Counted from the first letter of the stretch, positions 1 to 11,647 are shown. The stretch is DNA of 64,000 nucleotides from Ovis canadensis (GCF_042477335.2 NC_091247.1:231583001-231647000); one strand, 5' to 3'. The notes: a model not told the origin generated them from the sequence alone. Numbers and translations are program-made.

Positions 1-299
1 AATGTTTCAATTTAAATTTTTAAAAACAGGTTATTCTGTTTCCTTCGCAAAGGTTCTCCGAACTGTAGCTCCTGCATCGCATGTTCCATTGTTAATTTCT
101 TGAGGAAACTGTACCGTTTCCCACACTGGCTGCACCGATTCACATTCCACCAACAGTGCACGAGGGCTCCTTTTTCTCCACATTCTCGCCACTCTCAGTG
201 TTTCTTGTCTTTTTTTCTTTCCTTGTCTTTTGATAAGCCGTTCTGACATCTGTGAGGCGACACTGGGTCTGATTTGCCTTTCCCTGGTGATGCATGATG

Positions 300-3122
300 A
301 CATCGCCAGGTGGTCAACACGGAAATCAGGCTGATTACGTTCTCTGCAGCCAAAGATGGAGAAGCGCTATCAGTTCAGTTCAGCTCCGTGCAGTCGCTCA
401 GTCGTGTCCGACTCTCTGCGACCCCATGAATCGCAGCACGCCAGGCCTCCCTGTCCATCACCATCTCCCGGAGTTCACTCAGACTCACATTCATCGAGTC
501 AGTGATGCCAACCTGCCATCTCATCCTCGGTCGTTCCCTTCTCCTCCTGCCCCCAATCCCTCCCAGCATCAGAGTCTTTCCCAATGAGTCAACTCTTCAC
601 ATGAGGTGGCCAAAGTACTGGAGTTTCATCTTTAGCATCATTCCCTCCAAAGAAACCCCAGGGCTGATCTCCTTCAGAATGGACTGGTTGGATCTCCTTG
701 CAGTCCAAGGGACTCTCAAGAGTCTTCTCCAACACCACAGTTCAAAAGCATCAATTCTTCGGCGCTCAGCCTTCTTCACAGTCCAACTCTCACATCCATA
801 CATGACCACAGGAAAAACCATACCCTTGACTAGACGGACTTTAGTCGGCAAAGTAATGTCTCTGCTTTTGAATATACTCTCTAGGTTGGTCATAACTTTT
901 CTTCCAAGGAGTAAGCATCTTTTAATTTCATGGCTGAAGCTCTATACAGTCAGCAAAAACAAGACCAGGAGCTGACTGTGGCTCAGACCATGAACTTCTT
1001 ATTGCCAAATTCAGACTGAAATTGAAGAAAGTAGGGAAACCCACTAGACCATTCAGGTATGACCTAAATCAAATCCCTTATGATTATACAGTGGAAGTGA
1101 GAAATAGATTTAAGGGACTAGATCTTACAGACAGAGTGCGTGATGCTATGGACAGAGGTTCATGACATTGTACAGGAGACAGGGAGCAAGATCATCCTCA
1201 AGGAAAAGAAATGCAAAAAAGCAAAATGGCTGTCTGAGGAGGCCTTACAAATAACTGTGAAAAGAAGAGAAGCGAAAAGCAAAGGAAAAAAGGAAAGATA
1301 TAAGCATCTGAATGCAGAGTTCCAAAGAATAGCAAGAAGAGATAAGAAAGCCTTCCTCAGAGATCAATGCAAAGAAATAGAGGAAAATAACAGAATGGGA
1401 AAGACTAGAGATCTCTTCAAGAAAATTAGAGATACCAAGGGAACATTTCATGCAAAGATGGGCTTGATAAAGGACAGAAATGGTAGGGACCTAACAGAAG
1501 CAGAAGATATTAAGAAGAGGTGGCAAGACTACGCAGAAGAACTGTACAAAAAAGATCTTCTTGACCCAGATAATCACGATGGTATGGTCACTCATCTAGA
1601 GCCAGACATCCTGGAATATGAAGTCAAGTGGGCCTTGGAAATTATCACTATGAACAAAGCTAGTGGAGGTGATGGAATCCCAGTTGAGCTCTTTCAAATC
1701 CTGAAAGATGATTCTGTGAAAGTGCTGCACTCAATATGCCAGCAAATTTGGAAAACTCAGCAGTGGCCACAGGACTGGAAAAGGTCAGTTTTCATTCCAA
1801 TCCCAAAGAAAGGCAATGCCAAAGAATGCTCAAACTACTGCACAATTGCACTCATCTCATACGCTAGCAAAGTAATTCTCAAAATTCTCCAAGCCAGGCT
1901 TCAGCAATACGTGAACCGTGAACTTCCAGATGTTCAAGCTGGTTCTAGAAAAGGCAGAGGAACCAGAGATCAAATTGCCAACATCCGCTGGATCATAGAA
2001 AAAGCAAGAGAGTTCCAGAAAAACATCTACTTCTGCTATTGACTATGCCAAAGCCTTTGACTGTGTGGATCACAATAAACTGGAAAATTCTGAAAGAGAT
2101 GGGAATACCAGACCACCTGACCTGCCTCTTGAGAAACCTATATGCAAGTCAGGAAGCAACAGTTAGAACTGGACATGAAACAACAGACTGGTTCCAAATA
2201 GGAAAAGGAGTATGTCAAGGCTGTATATTGTCACCCTGCTTATTTAACTTATATGTAGAGTACATCATGAGAAACGCTGGGCTAGAAGAAGCACAAGCTG
2301 AAATCAAGATTGCCGGAAGAAATATCAATAACCTCAGATATGCAGATGACACCACCCTTATGGCAGAAAGTGAAGAGGAGCTAAAAAGCCTCTCGATAAA
2401 AGTGAAAGAGGAGAGTGACAAAGTTGGCTTAAAGCTCAACATTCAGAAAACGAAGATCATGGCATCCAGTTCCATCACTTCATGGCAAATAGATGGGGAA
2501 ACAGTGGAAACAGTGTCAGACTTTATTTTGGGGGGCTCCAAAATCACTGTAGATGGTGATTGCAGCTATGAAATTAAAAGACACTTACTCCTTGGAAGAA
2601 AAGTTATGACCAACCTAGATAGCATATTAAAAAGCAGAGACATTACTTTGCTGACTAAAGTCCGTCTAGTCAAGGGTATGGTTTTTCCAGTAGTCATGTA
2701 TGGATGTGAGATTTGGACTGTGAAGAAGGCTGAGTGCCGAAGAATTGATGTGTTTGAACCGTGGTGTTGGAGAAGACTCTTGAGAGTCCCTTGGACTGCA
2801 AGGAGATCCAACCAGTCCATTCTGAAGGACATCAGCCCTGGGATTTCTTTGGAAAGAATGCTAAAGCTGAAGCTCCAGTACTTTGGCCACCTCATGCGAA
2901 GAGTGGACTCACTGGGAAAGACTCTGATGCTGGGAGGGATTGGGGGCAGGAGGAGAAGGGGACAACAGAGGATGAGATGGCTGGATGGCATCACTGACTC
3001 GATGGACGTGAGTCTGAGTGAACTCCAGGAGATGGTGATGGACAGGGAGGCCTGGCGTGTTGCGATTCATGGGGTCGCAAAGAGTCGGACACGACTGAGC
3101 GACTGAACTGAACTGAACTGAA
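300..3122 (+). mobile_element. BovB (RTE-clade LINE), 5'-truncated, with long reverse-transcriptase reading frames
   Basis: The element ends in repeated ACTGA units, typical of BovB 3' tails. It is flanked by an 11-bp target duplication with one mismatch (289-299 gatgcatgatg; 3123-3133 gatgtatgatg). The left part (300-370 and 936 on) encodes the end of the endonuclease domain. Two long frames follow: 1140-2042 (300 codons) and 2039-3106 (355 codons). The second holds the reverse-transcriptase catalytic signature RYADD (codons near 2335-2349). Compared with the copy at about 47.95 kb, two bases are missing near 2037, which causes the frame change. It is 5'-truncated and interrupted by a second BovB, so it is not autonomous. 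Confidence 0.93.
371..935 (-). mobile_element. BovB 3' fragment nested in another BovB
   Basis: A reverse-orientation BovB 3' end starts at 371 with 'cagttcagttcag' and stops at 935. It sits inside the plus-strand BovB, which continues in register on both sides. The 10-bp target duplication is gaagcgctat (361-370) and gaagctctat (936-945), with one mismatch. It is a 5'-truncated insertion of 565 bp. Confidence 0.92.
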
Positions 3123-3381
3123 GATGTATGATGTTGAGTGTCTGTTCAGGTTCCTGTTGGCCATCTGAATATCTTTTTTGAAAAATGTTTCTCCAGGTCT
3201 TTTGCATATTTTTCCTTATTTTTTCTTTTCTTTTTTAGAAAATTTAAGTCTAGTGGATTTACAATATTATATTAGCTTCAGGTGTACAGCATAGTGATTC
3301 AATATTTTCCTGCCCATTTAAAATTTGTTTTGATATTGCACAAGCTGTTTATATATTTTGGATATGAATTCCTTATTTATA

Positions 3382-3566
3382 TGGACTTGCTTATGGCTCA
3401 GGTGGTAAAGAACCTGCCTGTAATGCAGGGGACCTGGGTTCAATCCTTGGGTTGGAAAGAAGCCTGGAGAAGGGAAAGGCTACCCCTCCAGTATTCTGGC
3501 CTGCAGAATTCCATGGACTGTATAGGCCAAGGGGATCACAAAGAGTTGGACACGATTGCGTGACTT
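3382..3566 (+). mobile_element. Bov-tA SINE
   Basis: The tRNA-derived head ('ggctcaggtggtaaagaa', then the B-box-like 'gggttcaatcc') is followed by the Bov-A body, which ends in 'gttggacacgattgcgtgac'. It is inserted in the minus-strand L1. Confidence 0.85.
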
Positions 3567-3767
3567 TTACCCACTTGGTTATGTTATTGGCAAATATTTT
3601 CTCCCATTCAGTATGTTGTCTTTTTAATTAAAAAAAAAAAACGTTTTATTGGGGTATAATTTACAATGTTGTGTTAGTTTCCGGTGTACAGCAAAGTGAA
3701 TGCATTACACAAATACACATATCCATTCTTTATCCATTCTGTATGGGAAAGATCCTTTTCCCATATC

Positions 3768-5091
3768 TGCCGGGGTCCAGCCCCCGCAGGATCCAGCGGT
3801 ACCCTCAGGAGAGATGGCGTCGGCGAAGAGATTTAGAGAGAGATAAGGAAAGAATGTTGCAGATAAGAAAATAGAGGAGAGAAAGAGGCTGATATTCCTT
3901 TGTTTACACAGAAAGCCAATGAAGTCCCAAGACAAGGGACTTGCTCTGTTCACATAGGCCGTGGGCGCCCTCCTGGTCTCCCGAGGGAGTGAAGATGCAG
4001 AGCACCTTCCCGTTCAGGTCTTAGAAGCCCAGGCAGGAAAGTGAACGCAGAGAGCCTCTGTGCTCCAAGGGATCAGTCTGAAAAAGAGAGTAGGAGAGAG
4101 AGAGAGAAAGAAAGAAAGACACAGGGGAACCAGGCTTTCATGGAAACTGGTCCCGTCAGTTTGGTTTTCAGGGAAGCTTTTATACCTGGACTTGTACACA
4201 GAGGGAAATGAAAGATGCAAAGTCATGCAGAGTCACCCCAAACATTACATCTGTTTTGTCTTTATCGAAACCAGGATTCTTTTCTGCATAACTTTCCCAT
4301 AAACAATATTGTGTACATTATCTTCTGGCCTTGGAGGCCTGTGGACATTTTATGACCCTCTTTTGATGAAGGCTGCTCAACCAGAAAACTTATTTTCCCT
4401 TGAAATGCTCTTTCTTTATATTTCTAATGTCAGCCTCAGAAAGTATTAAACAAAGTTGCATTCACACGGAGCAAAGGTGCAGTGAGTTACAACAAAGAAA
4501 GAACCAATTAGCTCAAAGGTCTGATGTGGTTAATTCCAAGGCTACTGCTTGTTTTTCTTAAATTCCAACTACATTAACTATTGCACTCCCAGGTGCACGG
4601 TGGATAAGAGATATGGGAACTTAGCAGCAAGCATTGGCTCAGCAATGAAATCCTACACCAGCACTACTCTAATAGCTTTTAACTCTTCAAAAGACTCTAA
4701 TATTTTAGAATGTTTTAGGCTTCCGTGCCTCTCACAGTTGGGAGGCTGTGAGTAATCACATGTGTAGCTGCAAGAGTATGGATAAACCTGTCAGGCAAGC
4801 TAGAATGCTAACAGGGGGGTTTGACTTGAAATACTCCTTTCATGCCCAAGAGACTTATTAGCTAGAGCCCTAAGTTGATTTTCTCCAGAGAAAGGTGGTC
4901 GGGGACAGCCTGCTGTTAATGTCAGAAGAGTTGGTGAAAGGCGTAAACTAGTACGGCAGACAGATTCCGGTTTTGGAGTAGATGCTCGAGCAGGTCCAGG
5001 GAGTCCCTTGAATCCTGATATGTGTTTGCCCGTCAGGTCTCCTCCACACGACCTTTGTTGTGGGTGGGGTCTCCCGTGGTGGCTCCCGGCA
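3768..5091 (-). mobile_element. Solo LTR of a class II-like endogenous retrovirus
   Basis: This 1324-bp block starts TGCCGGG and ends CCCGGCA, a perfect 7-bp terminal inverted repeat with TG...CA ends. It interrupts an L1 that continues on both sides. The 6-bp flanks are catatc (3762-3767) and cacatc (5092-5097), which differ at one base. A 6-bp duplication is typical of class II (betaretrovirus-like) elements. A TATAAAAG box on the minus strand (4184-4177) suggests that the LTR points leftward. No retroviral genes flank it, so it is a recombined solo LTR. Confidence 0.85.
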
Positions 5092-5169
5092 CACATCGGC
5101 CATTGCAGAGTACTGAGCAGAGCGCCCTGTGCTGTATAGTGGGTTATTGTGTACACAGTATCGTTTACC

Positions 5170-5385
5170 ACTTCCCAGGCGGCTCTAGCAGAAAAGAACC
5201 CACCTGCCAGTGCTGGAGACGTAAGAGACTCAGGCACCATCCCTGGGTCAGGAAGATCCTTGGAGGAGGGCATGGCAACCCACTCCAGTATTCTGGCCTG
5301 GAGAGTCCCATGGACAGAGGCGCCTGGGGGCTACAGTCCATGGGGTCACAGAGTCGAACATGACTGAGTGACTCAGCACACACAT
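5170..5385 (+). mobile_element. Bov-tA SINE
   Basis: The tRNA-like head ('cttcccaggcggctctagc') and a Bov-A body ending 'catgactgagtgactcagca' are inserted in the minus-strand L1, which resumes afterwards. Confidence 0.88.
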
Positions 5386-6489
5386 GGCAATCCCGGTCTT
5401 CCAGCTTATTCCTCCCGCCTCACCTCCTGCCCAGTAACTGAAAGCTTATTTTCTACGTGTGTGCAGTAGCTTTTGGTTTTGTAGATAAGTTCATAGGGAA
5501 CCTTTTTAAAGATTCCACTCATAAGCAGTATCATACGATGTTCGTCTTTCTCTGCCTGACTCACTGCACTCGGCGTGACCATCTCCAGGTCTCTCCATGT
5601 TGCTGCAAGTGGCATTATTTCCTTCTTCTTTGATGGCTAAGTGGCACTCCCTGTGTGGCTGTCTGCGTGCCACGTCTTCTTTATGCACCCCTCCGTCGAC
5701 AGGTGCTTGTGCTGCTTCCCGTCCTGGCCGCTGTGAATGGTCCTACAATGAACCTGGGGGTGCGTGTGCCGTTTTGGATTCTGCGTTTCTCTGGATTTGT
5801 GCCTAGGAGTGGGACTGCTGGTCCATATGGCAGTTCTATTTTCAGTTTTTAAATGAACCTCTGTACTGCTCTCCACAGTGGCTATATTCGTGTGCATTCC
5901 CACCAACAGTGTAAGATCCCACATTTATCGTTTGTAGATTTTTTTGATGATGGCCATTCCACCAGTGAGGGGCGGTGCCTCATTGTAGTTTTGATTTGCA
6001 TTTTTCTAATGATTAGTGGTACTGAGCATCTTTTCAAGTGCTTTATAACCATCTGTATGTCTTCTTTGGAGAAATGTCTATTTGGATCCTCTGCCCAGCT
6101 TTTGATTGTGAACTGTTGTTGTCTTTTCTAATATTGAGCTCCATGAGTTATTTGTATATTTTACAGATTAATCCCTTGTTGGTTGCTTTGTTTGCAAATA
6201 TTTTCTCCCATTCTGAGGGTTTTCTTTTCTTTTTGTTTATGGTTTCCTTTGTGGGCAAAAGCTTTTATGTTTAATTAGGTCCCACTTGTTTTTATTTTCA
6301 TTATTCTAGGAGGCGGATCAAAAAAGATCTTGATGCAATTTATGTCAGAAAGTGTTCTCCCTATGTTTTCGTCTAAAAATTTTGTAATATCTGGCCTAAT
6401 GTTTAAGGTTTTAATCCATTTTGAGTTTACTTTTGTTTATGGTGTTAGAGTGTGTTTTGTTCTTTTTGTTTATTGATGGTTTGTTTTTA

Positions 6490-6665
6490 AAGAAACTGCC
6501 AGGCTCTTCCAGGGTCCTGACTGTCACCGTTTTACATCCCACGTGGGACTTGGGCTTTGGCCCCGCAGGCAGCAGGTGGGGTCTCAGTTCTGTGACCAGG
6601 GGTTGAGCCCACACTGCCCGCAGTGGAAGCAGGGAGCCCTAACTGCTGGACTGCCAGGGAAGCCC
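6490..6665 (-). mobile_element. CHR-type tRNA-derived SINE
   Basis: Reverse-orientation CHR signature: 'cagtggaagcagggagccc' followed by 'ggactgccagggaagcccc' at the promoter end. It adjoins the end of the preceding L1. Confidence 0.7.
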
Positions 6666-6889
6666 CATGCTCTCAAAGTTGCTGTTAGGCTGCTGAGCTT
6701 CACCCGAATTCTTGATTAATTAATCCATTTTCACTAACTATCAGACAATACCAGCCAGTGCCATTAGGCACAGTTGACTGTCACAAATGAATTACAGATG
6801 TAATTATTAACAGGTATTAACAGATATAACCTAGCCTTGAGTTATTAATGGATATAATCTAATCTTAAATAGCTACTTAAAAATTTACA
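6666..6889. other. Unassigned AT-rich sequence
   Basis: About 220 bp between a CHR SINE and a plus-strand L1. It has short repeated 'attaacagatataa'-like words. I see no coding potential or known family. Confidence 0.4.
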
Positions 6890-8128
6890 GAGTTGGTATA
6901 AAACTCTTATAGGAAAACATAGGCAGAACACTCTCTGACATAAATCACAGCAAGATCCTATGATCCACCTCCCAAAGTAATGGAAATAAAAACAAAAATA
7001 AACAAATGGGATCTAATTAAAAGTTTTTCACAACGAAGGGAACTGTAAGCAAGGTGAAAAGACAGCCTTCAGAACGGGAGAAAATAATAGTCAACGAAGC
7101 AACTGACAAAGGACTAATCTCCAAAATATACAAGCAATTCCTGCAGCTCAATACCGGAGAAATAAACGACCCAGTCAAACAATGGGCCAAAGAGCTAAAC
7201 AGACATGTCTCCAAAGAAGACACACAGACGGCTAACAAACACATGAAAAGATGGTCAACATCACTCATTATCAGAGAAATGCAAATCAAAACCACAATGA
7301 GGTACCATCTCACGCCAGTCAGAATGGCTGCGATCCAAAAGTCTACAAAAGTAAATGCTGGAGAGGGTGTGGAGAAAAGGGAACCCTCTTACACTATTGG
7401 TGGGGATGCAAACTAGTACAGCCACTATGGAGAGCAGTGTGGAGATTCCTTAAAGAACTGCAAATAGGACTGCCTTACGACCCGGCAATCCCACTGCTGG
7501 GCTTAAATACCGAGGAAACCAGAATTGAAAGAGACACGTGCGCCCCAGTGTTCATCGCAGCACTGTTTATAATAGCCAGGACATGGAAACAACCTAGATG
7601 TCCATCAGCAGATGAATGGATAAGAAAGCTGTGGTACATTATACACAATGGGATATTACTCAGCTATAAAAAAGAACACATTTGAGTCAGTTCTAATGAG
7701 GTGGATGAAACTGGAGCCCATTATACAGAGTGAAGTAAGCCAGAAAGAAACACCAATATGGTATACTAACGCATATATACGGAATTTAAAGATGGTAACG
7801 ATGACCCTGTATGCAAGACAGCAGAAGAGACACAGATGTAAAGAACAGACTTTCAGACTCTGTGGGAGAAGGCGAGGGTGGGGCAGCATGAGAGAATAGC
7901 ATTGAAACATGTATATTACAGTATGTGACATAGATGAGCAGTGCAAATTCGATGCATGAAGCAGGGCCCCGCGGGCTGGAGTGGGGAGGGAGGTGGGAGG
8001 GGCTTCAGGATGGGGGACACAGGCACAACCGTGGCTGATTCATGTCTATCGATGTAGGGTAAAACCGCCACAATATTGTAAAGTAACTAGCTTCCAATTA
8101 AAATTAATTGATTAAAAAAAAACTAGCA
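6890..8128 (+). mobile_element. L1 ORF2 3' end, plus strand
   Basis: Broken frames at 7054-7416, 7251-7685 and 7648-7899 carry the L1 ORF2 C-terminal hallmarks, such as the WWGCKLVQPLW stretch and the YYSAIKKN stretch. The 3' end at about 8110-8128 is A-rich. It is 5'-truncated and frameshifted. Confidence 0.9.
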
Positions 8129-8600
8129 ATAAAACTATCATATGACCCAGCAGTCCCACTACTGGGCACATACCCTCAGGAAACCATAGTTGAAAAAGAC
8201 ACATGTACGCCAATGTCCACTGCAGGACTACGTACAGAGTGAAGTAAGTGAGAAAGAGACGAGCAAATATATAGTAATGCATATATATGGAGTCTAGAAA
8301 GGTGGCACTGACGGTCCTGTCTGCGGGGCGGCAAAGGCAACGCAGAGCCGAGGAACGGACTTCCGGTCCCAGTGGGGAAGGGAGTGGGTAGTGAAGCGTG
8401 CGCTGCCCTGTGTGAACACACAGCCAGTGGGAACCCGCGCGCCTCAGGGGTGGACGCAAGGAGGCGGGACGGGGCTTTAAGAGGGAGGGCGTGTACGTAG
8501 ACCTGTGGCTGATTCATGTTGATTGACGGCAGAAACCGCTATATTGTAAAGTAATTGTCCTCCAATCAAAAGTAAACCAAATTTTTTTAAAAGTCAAAAA
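8129..8600 (+). mobile_element. Second L1 3' fragment, internally deleted
   Basis: It directly follows the preceding L1 tail and repeats the same region ('tatgacccagcagtcccac' through 'ctgattcatgtt' and 'gtaattgtcctccaatc'). It lacks part of ORF2 around 8225-8235. Confidence 0.75.
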
Positions 8601-8883
8601 ATATTTTCTCCATTGAGGTCACATTTGAACGCCATCTCTGAGGCGCCTCTCTAAACCTGTGGTTTTGGACGATGCCATGCAAGACACCCACCTCCGGAGG
8701 GCGCTCCGGACCTGCTCTGCTCTCCCAACCCTGCCAAGCGCCATTGCCGTTTGTCTAACCGTTCAGGACTTACCATCAGTGAAATCTTTCCTAATACTTG
8801 GCAAGGAGGAAATTTAGCTTCTTTTCAGTTGTCTTCGTTCTTACTTGTCGCAGATTTTAAAACAAATGCTTGTGGTATGACTT
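8601..8883. other. Unique intergenic sequence
   Basis: No repeat family, RNA gene or coding exon is recognised here. Confidence 0.5.
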
Positions 8884-9200
8884 CCACAGGGGCTGCCCGG
8901 GAGGCTCGGATGGCTGAGCCTGCCTGCAGCGGGGGAGAGCCAGGTTCCATCCCTGAAGCTCCAGGACTCTGGCCACCTGATGTGAAGAGCTCACTCATTT
9001 GAAAAGACCCTGATGCTGAGAAAGACTTAAGTCTGGAGGAGAAGGGGACGACAGAGGATGAGACGGTGGGATGGCATCACCAGCTCAATGGACATGAGCT
9101 TGAGTGAGCTCCGGGAGTTGGTGATGGACAGGGAGGCCTGGCGTGCTGCAGTCCATGGGGCCGCAGAGAGTCGGACACGGCTGAGCAAGTGAACAACAAT
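8884..9200 (+). mobile_element. Bov-tA head joined to a BovB 3' end
   Basis: A tRNA-like head ('ggctgcccgggaggctcgga') runs into BovB-type 3' sequence ('ggccacctgatgtgaagagc' to 'gtcggacacggctgagcaag') instead of a normal Bov-A body. It could be a SINE inserted next to a BovB fragment or a chimaera. Confidence 0.65.
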
Positions 9201-9764
9201 GACTTCCACCTTCAGCATTTTAATCAGTGTCGTGGGAAGCACCCTCCTCTTCTGCCGCTTTGAACTCAATGCTTCTAAATAAAAAATAATTTTATTTTTT
9301 CTCAACTATTTCTTCTTAGTTACTTGTTTATTTATGAAGTATTAGTTGTTAACAGTTAGCGTATTGATTCTTAAAGGGACTCCTCAGTTGATCGTGAACC
9401 TAGATGTTGCTTTCCTCTTCAGGAGGCTTAGCAGAGAACAGACCTGTCTGGGCTGTGCCCTTCTGTCCAGGGACATCAGGCCTTGGCTGAGGTTCTACTG
9501 CCAGGAGCATCATGGGCAGGCACACTCCTGAGGGCTGTTCCTGGGCCTGGGCAGTCTTTGATTCATTTCTTGCTTCTTGGAGAAACTAGACATGCCTAGT
9601 CCCTCTTGAGGAACCTACAAATACATAATGTGATGAGTGCTCCCGGTCACCCTCGCTGGTGGGACCTTACACCGTGTCTTCAGAACATTGACAGCCGGCC
9701 TGTGCTGCAGAATAATGACAGTTTAGGGATGGTGTGTTAATATTTATCACTTTAACCATCTGTA
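9201..9764. other. Mostly unique intergenic sequence
   Basis: No recognisable gene. The longest open frame (9346-9531, 61 codons) resembles nothing I know. Confidence 0.5.
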
Positions 9765-9915
9765 AGAGGGGCAGCAGAAGATGAGATGGATGGCATCACC
9801 GACTCAATGGCCATGAGTTTGAGCAAACTCTGGGAGGCAGAGAAGGACAGGGAAGACCGGTGCTGCAGCCCACGGGGTCAGCAACAGCCAGACACGACTG
9901 AGCCACCGCACAGCA
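9765..9915 (+). mobile_element. BovB 3'-end fragment
   Basis: Matches the BovB end ('atggcatcaccgactcaatg' through 'ccagacacgactgagcc'), diverged and short. Confidence 0.75.
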
Positions 9916-9924
9916 GCGGCGGGG

Positions 9925-10550
9925 GGTGATTCAGGGGCATCACGTGCATTCGTGGTGCCGTGTGCCCATCACCGCAGTCTGCACACAGGCTTTCATCATC
10001 GCCGAGATAAACTCTGTTCCTGTTGGACACTAACTCCCCTCCCCTCTCCTAGCCCTCAGTAACCTCTCATCTCCTTTCTGTGTCTCTGAGTCTGACTACT
10101 CTGGGGACCTCCTTTAAGTGAAATCATGCTGTATTTGTCTTTTGTGTCTGGCTTATTTCACTGTCCATAACGTTTGCAAGGTTTATTCACGCTGTAGCCT
10201 GTGTCAGGATCCCCTTCCTTTGATGACTGAGCTAGTGTCTGTACAAGGTCACAGCATTTTAAATCCATCTGTTGATGGACATATGGACTGTTGTTTCCTT
10301 TTAGCTGTTTCGAATAATGCTGCTGTGAAGCTCTATGTACAGATACTTCTCTAAGTACCTGTCTTTAATTCTTTTACCTATATACCTAAAGTTGCTGGAT
10401 TATATGGTAGTTTGGTGTTTAGCTTTTTGAAGACCTGACAAATTGCTTTCCACAGTGGTTGAACAGTTTTACATTCCTACCAGAAATATATGAGAATTCT
10501 AGTTTTTGCACATCTTCATCAACTCAGGTATTTTCTTTTTTCATTAGAGG
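9925..10550 (-). mobile_element. Old L1 fragment
   Basis: Diverged minus-strand L1 ORF2/3' UTR-type sequence ('ctgttgatggacatatgg', 'ttgctttccacagtggttga'). Confidence 0.7.
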
Positions 10551-10779
10551 CACAATACATTTCAATAATGTGTACTGTGTTCCAGATAAACGACCACGAT
10601 CTACGTTCCAAAACCAGTATATCCTTTAACAGGGAGGAGCCTAAATTCTAGCTTTGCATTAACATAGTACTTTATAGTGCTTCATAAGCTTTCGAGATCT
10701 TGTTCGTTGTTTACTTGCTGCTTTTATAGTTCTCGGCTCGTTCTTTCCTTTTTCACTTATTTTACTTCTTTTTTGCTTA

Positions 10780-11065
10780 TTTCTTTGGTTGTGCTGGGTC
10801 TCTGTGACTGCACCCAGGCTTCCTCTAGCTGCGGGGGGCAGGCTTCTCACTGGCGGCTTCTCTTGCGGAGCGCGGGCTCCAGGTGTGGGCTCCAGCGGCG
10901 GCAGCGAGGGCTCGGGACTGGGGCTCGCGGCCCCGGGGAGCGCAGGCGGCAGCAGAGCTGGAGCAGGGGCTCAGTGGTCCCACGGATGTGGAGTCTTCGA
11001 GGGCCCGGGATGGAGCCTGTGCTGCCTGTGTTGGCCGGCGGACTCTTACCCACTGAACCGCCAGA
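10780..11065 (-). mobile_element. CHR-type SINE, long form
   Basis: GC-rich reverse CHR ('ggcttctcttgcggagcgcg', then 'cttacccactgaaccgccag'). Its base composition opens several frames (for example 10677-11255), which I do not regard as genes. Confidence 0.7.
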
Positions 11066-11204
11066 GAGGGCCCTTTCTCCTTCTCTCGGCCCGTTCTGTT
11101 ACGGTTCGACAAGTTTCCTTAGCGTTCTCTTTGGATTCCTTTTTCATTATCTTCTGTACATCAGCTATAGGCTTCTGCCTTCTGGTTACCTTGAGGAAAT
11201 AATC

Positions 11205-11330
11205 ACTTTTTTTTTTTTTTTTTTTGTCACACCATGTGGCATACGGGATCCCTGATTAGGGAGTAAACCGTGCTCCCCGCAGTGGAAGCATGGACGTCTT
11301 AATGTCTGGGCCACCAGGGAAGTCCTTCTA
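11205..11330 (-). mobile_element. CHR-type SINE
   Basis: It begins with a T-run (the reverse of its poly(A)) and ends 'gggccaccagggaagtcc', the reverse of the tRNA-derived head. Confidence 0.75.
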
Positions 11331-11364
11331 TCTTTTAAATTTATAGCTGTCCTAGTAAATGTGA

Positions 11365-11575
11365 AGGCTTCCCAGGTGCCGATAGTGGTAAAGGACCTGC
11401 TTGCCAGTGCAGGGGATGTAAAAGACTCAGATTCGATCCCTGGGTTGGGAAGACCCCCTGGAGGAGGGTGTGGCAGCCCACTCCAATAATCTTGCCTGGA
11501 GAATCCCATGGACAGGGGAGCTTGGTGGGTTACAGTCCATAGGGTCGCAAAGACTTGGACAGGACTGAAGCAATT
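11365..11575 (+). mobile_element. Bov-tA SINE
   Basis: Complete head ('ggcttcccaggtgccgatag') and Bov-A body ending 'gacttggacaggactgaagc'. Confidence 0.85.
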
Positions 11576-11609
11576 TGGTAGCAGTGAATGGGAAGTGACA
11601 GTTCATTGA

Positions 11610-11637
<28 letters not shown>
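11610..11637. repeat. (TG)n microsatellite
   Basis: An uninterrupted TG run of about 14 units lies between a Bov-tA and a BovB. Confidence 0.95.
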
Positions 11638-11640
<3 letters not shown>

Positions 11641-11647
11641 AATTGAA

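Larger units (their letters stand above)
1..3618 (-). mobile_element. L1 (LINE-1) 3' portion, split by later insertions
   Basis: Minus-strand L1 ORF2 C-terminal sequence is seen before position 299 (a degenerate reading at 303-31 resembles the late ORF2 region). It resumes at about 3134 with the typical L1 stretch 'gttggccatctg'. The gap is filled by a BovB. A short L1 3'-UTR-like piece (about 3235-3320) and a Bov-tA SINE also interrupt it before it ends near 3618. It is non-coding now. Confidence 0.75.
3640..6480 (-). mobile_element. L1, minus strand, interrupted by an LTR and a SINE
   Basis: The artiodactyl L1 3' UTR begins near 3640 ('caatgttgtgttagtttcc', 'gtgtacagcaaagtg'). It continues after the LTR at 5092 and after a Bov-tA at about 5386, through the ORF2 3' region ('ccaccaacagtgtaag' near 5900) to about 6480. 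All frames are broken. Confidence 0.85.

Noticed and set aside
1140-3106. Host gene encoding a reverse-transcriptase-like protein
   Set aside because: Target duplications and an ACTGA tail show that it is a BovB insertion.
3382-3566. tRNA gene in the head of a SINE
   Set aside because: This is the tRNA-derived part of Bov-tA, present in many copies. No intact cloverleaf was seen here or in the other SINE heads.
4549-4755. 68-codon frame in the LTR
   Set aside because: No protein similarity. It lies in the U3-like part of the solo LTR.
3768-5091. Provirus with internal genes
   Set aside because: Only one LTR is present, and no gag, pol or env reading was found inside or beside it.
7054-7899. 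Chain of open frames as a gene
   Set aside because: The sequence is the broken C-terminal part of L1 ORF2.
10677-11255. 192-codon frame and overlapping frames
   Set aside because: It lies over a GC-rich CHR SINE and T-rich sequence. No conserved domain is visible.
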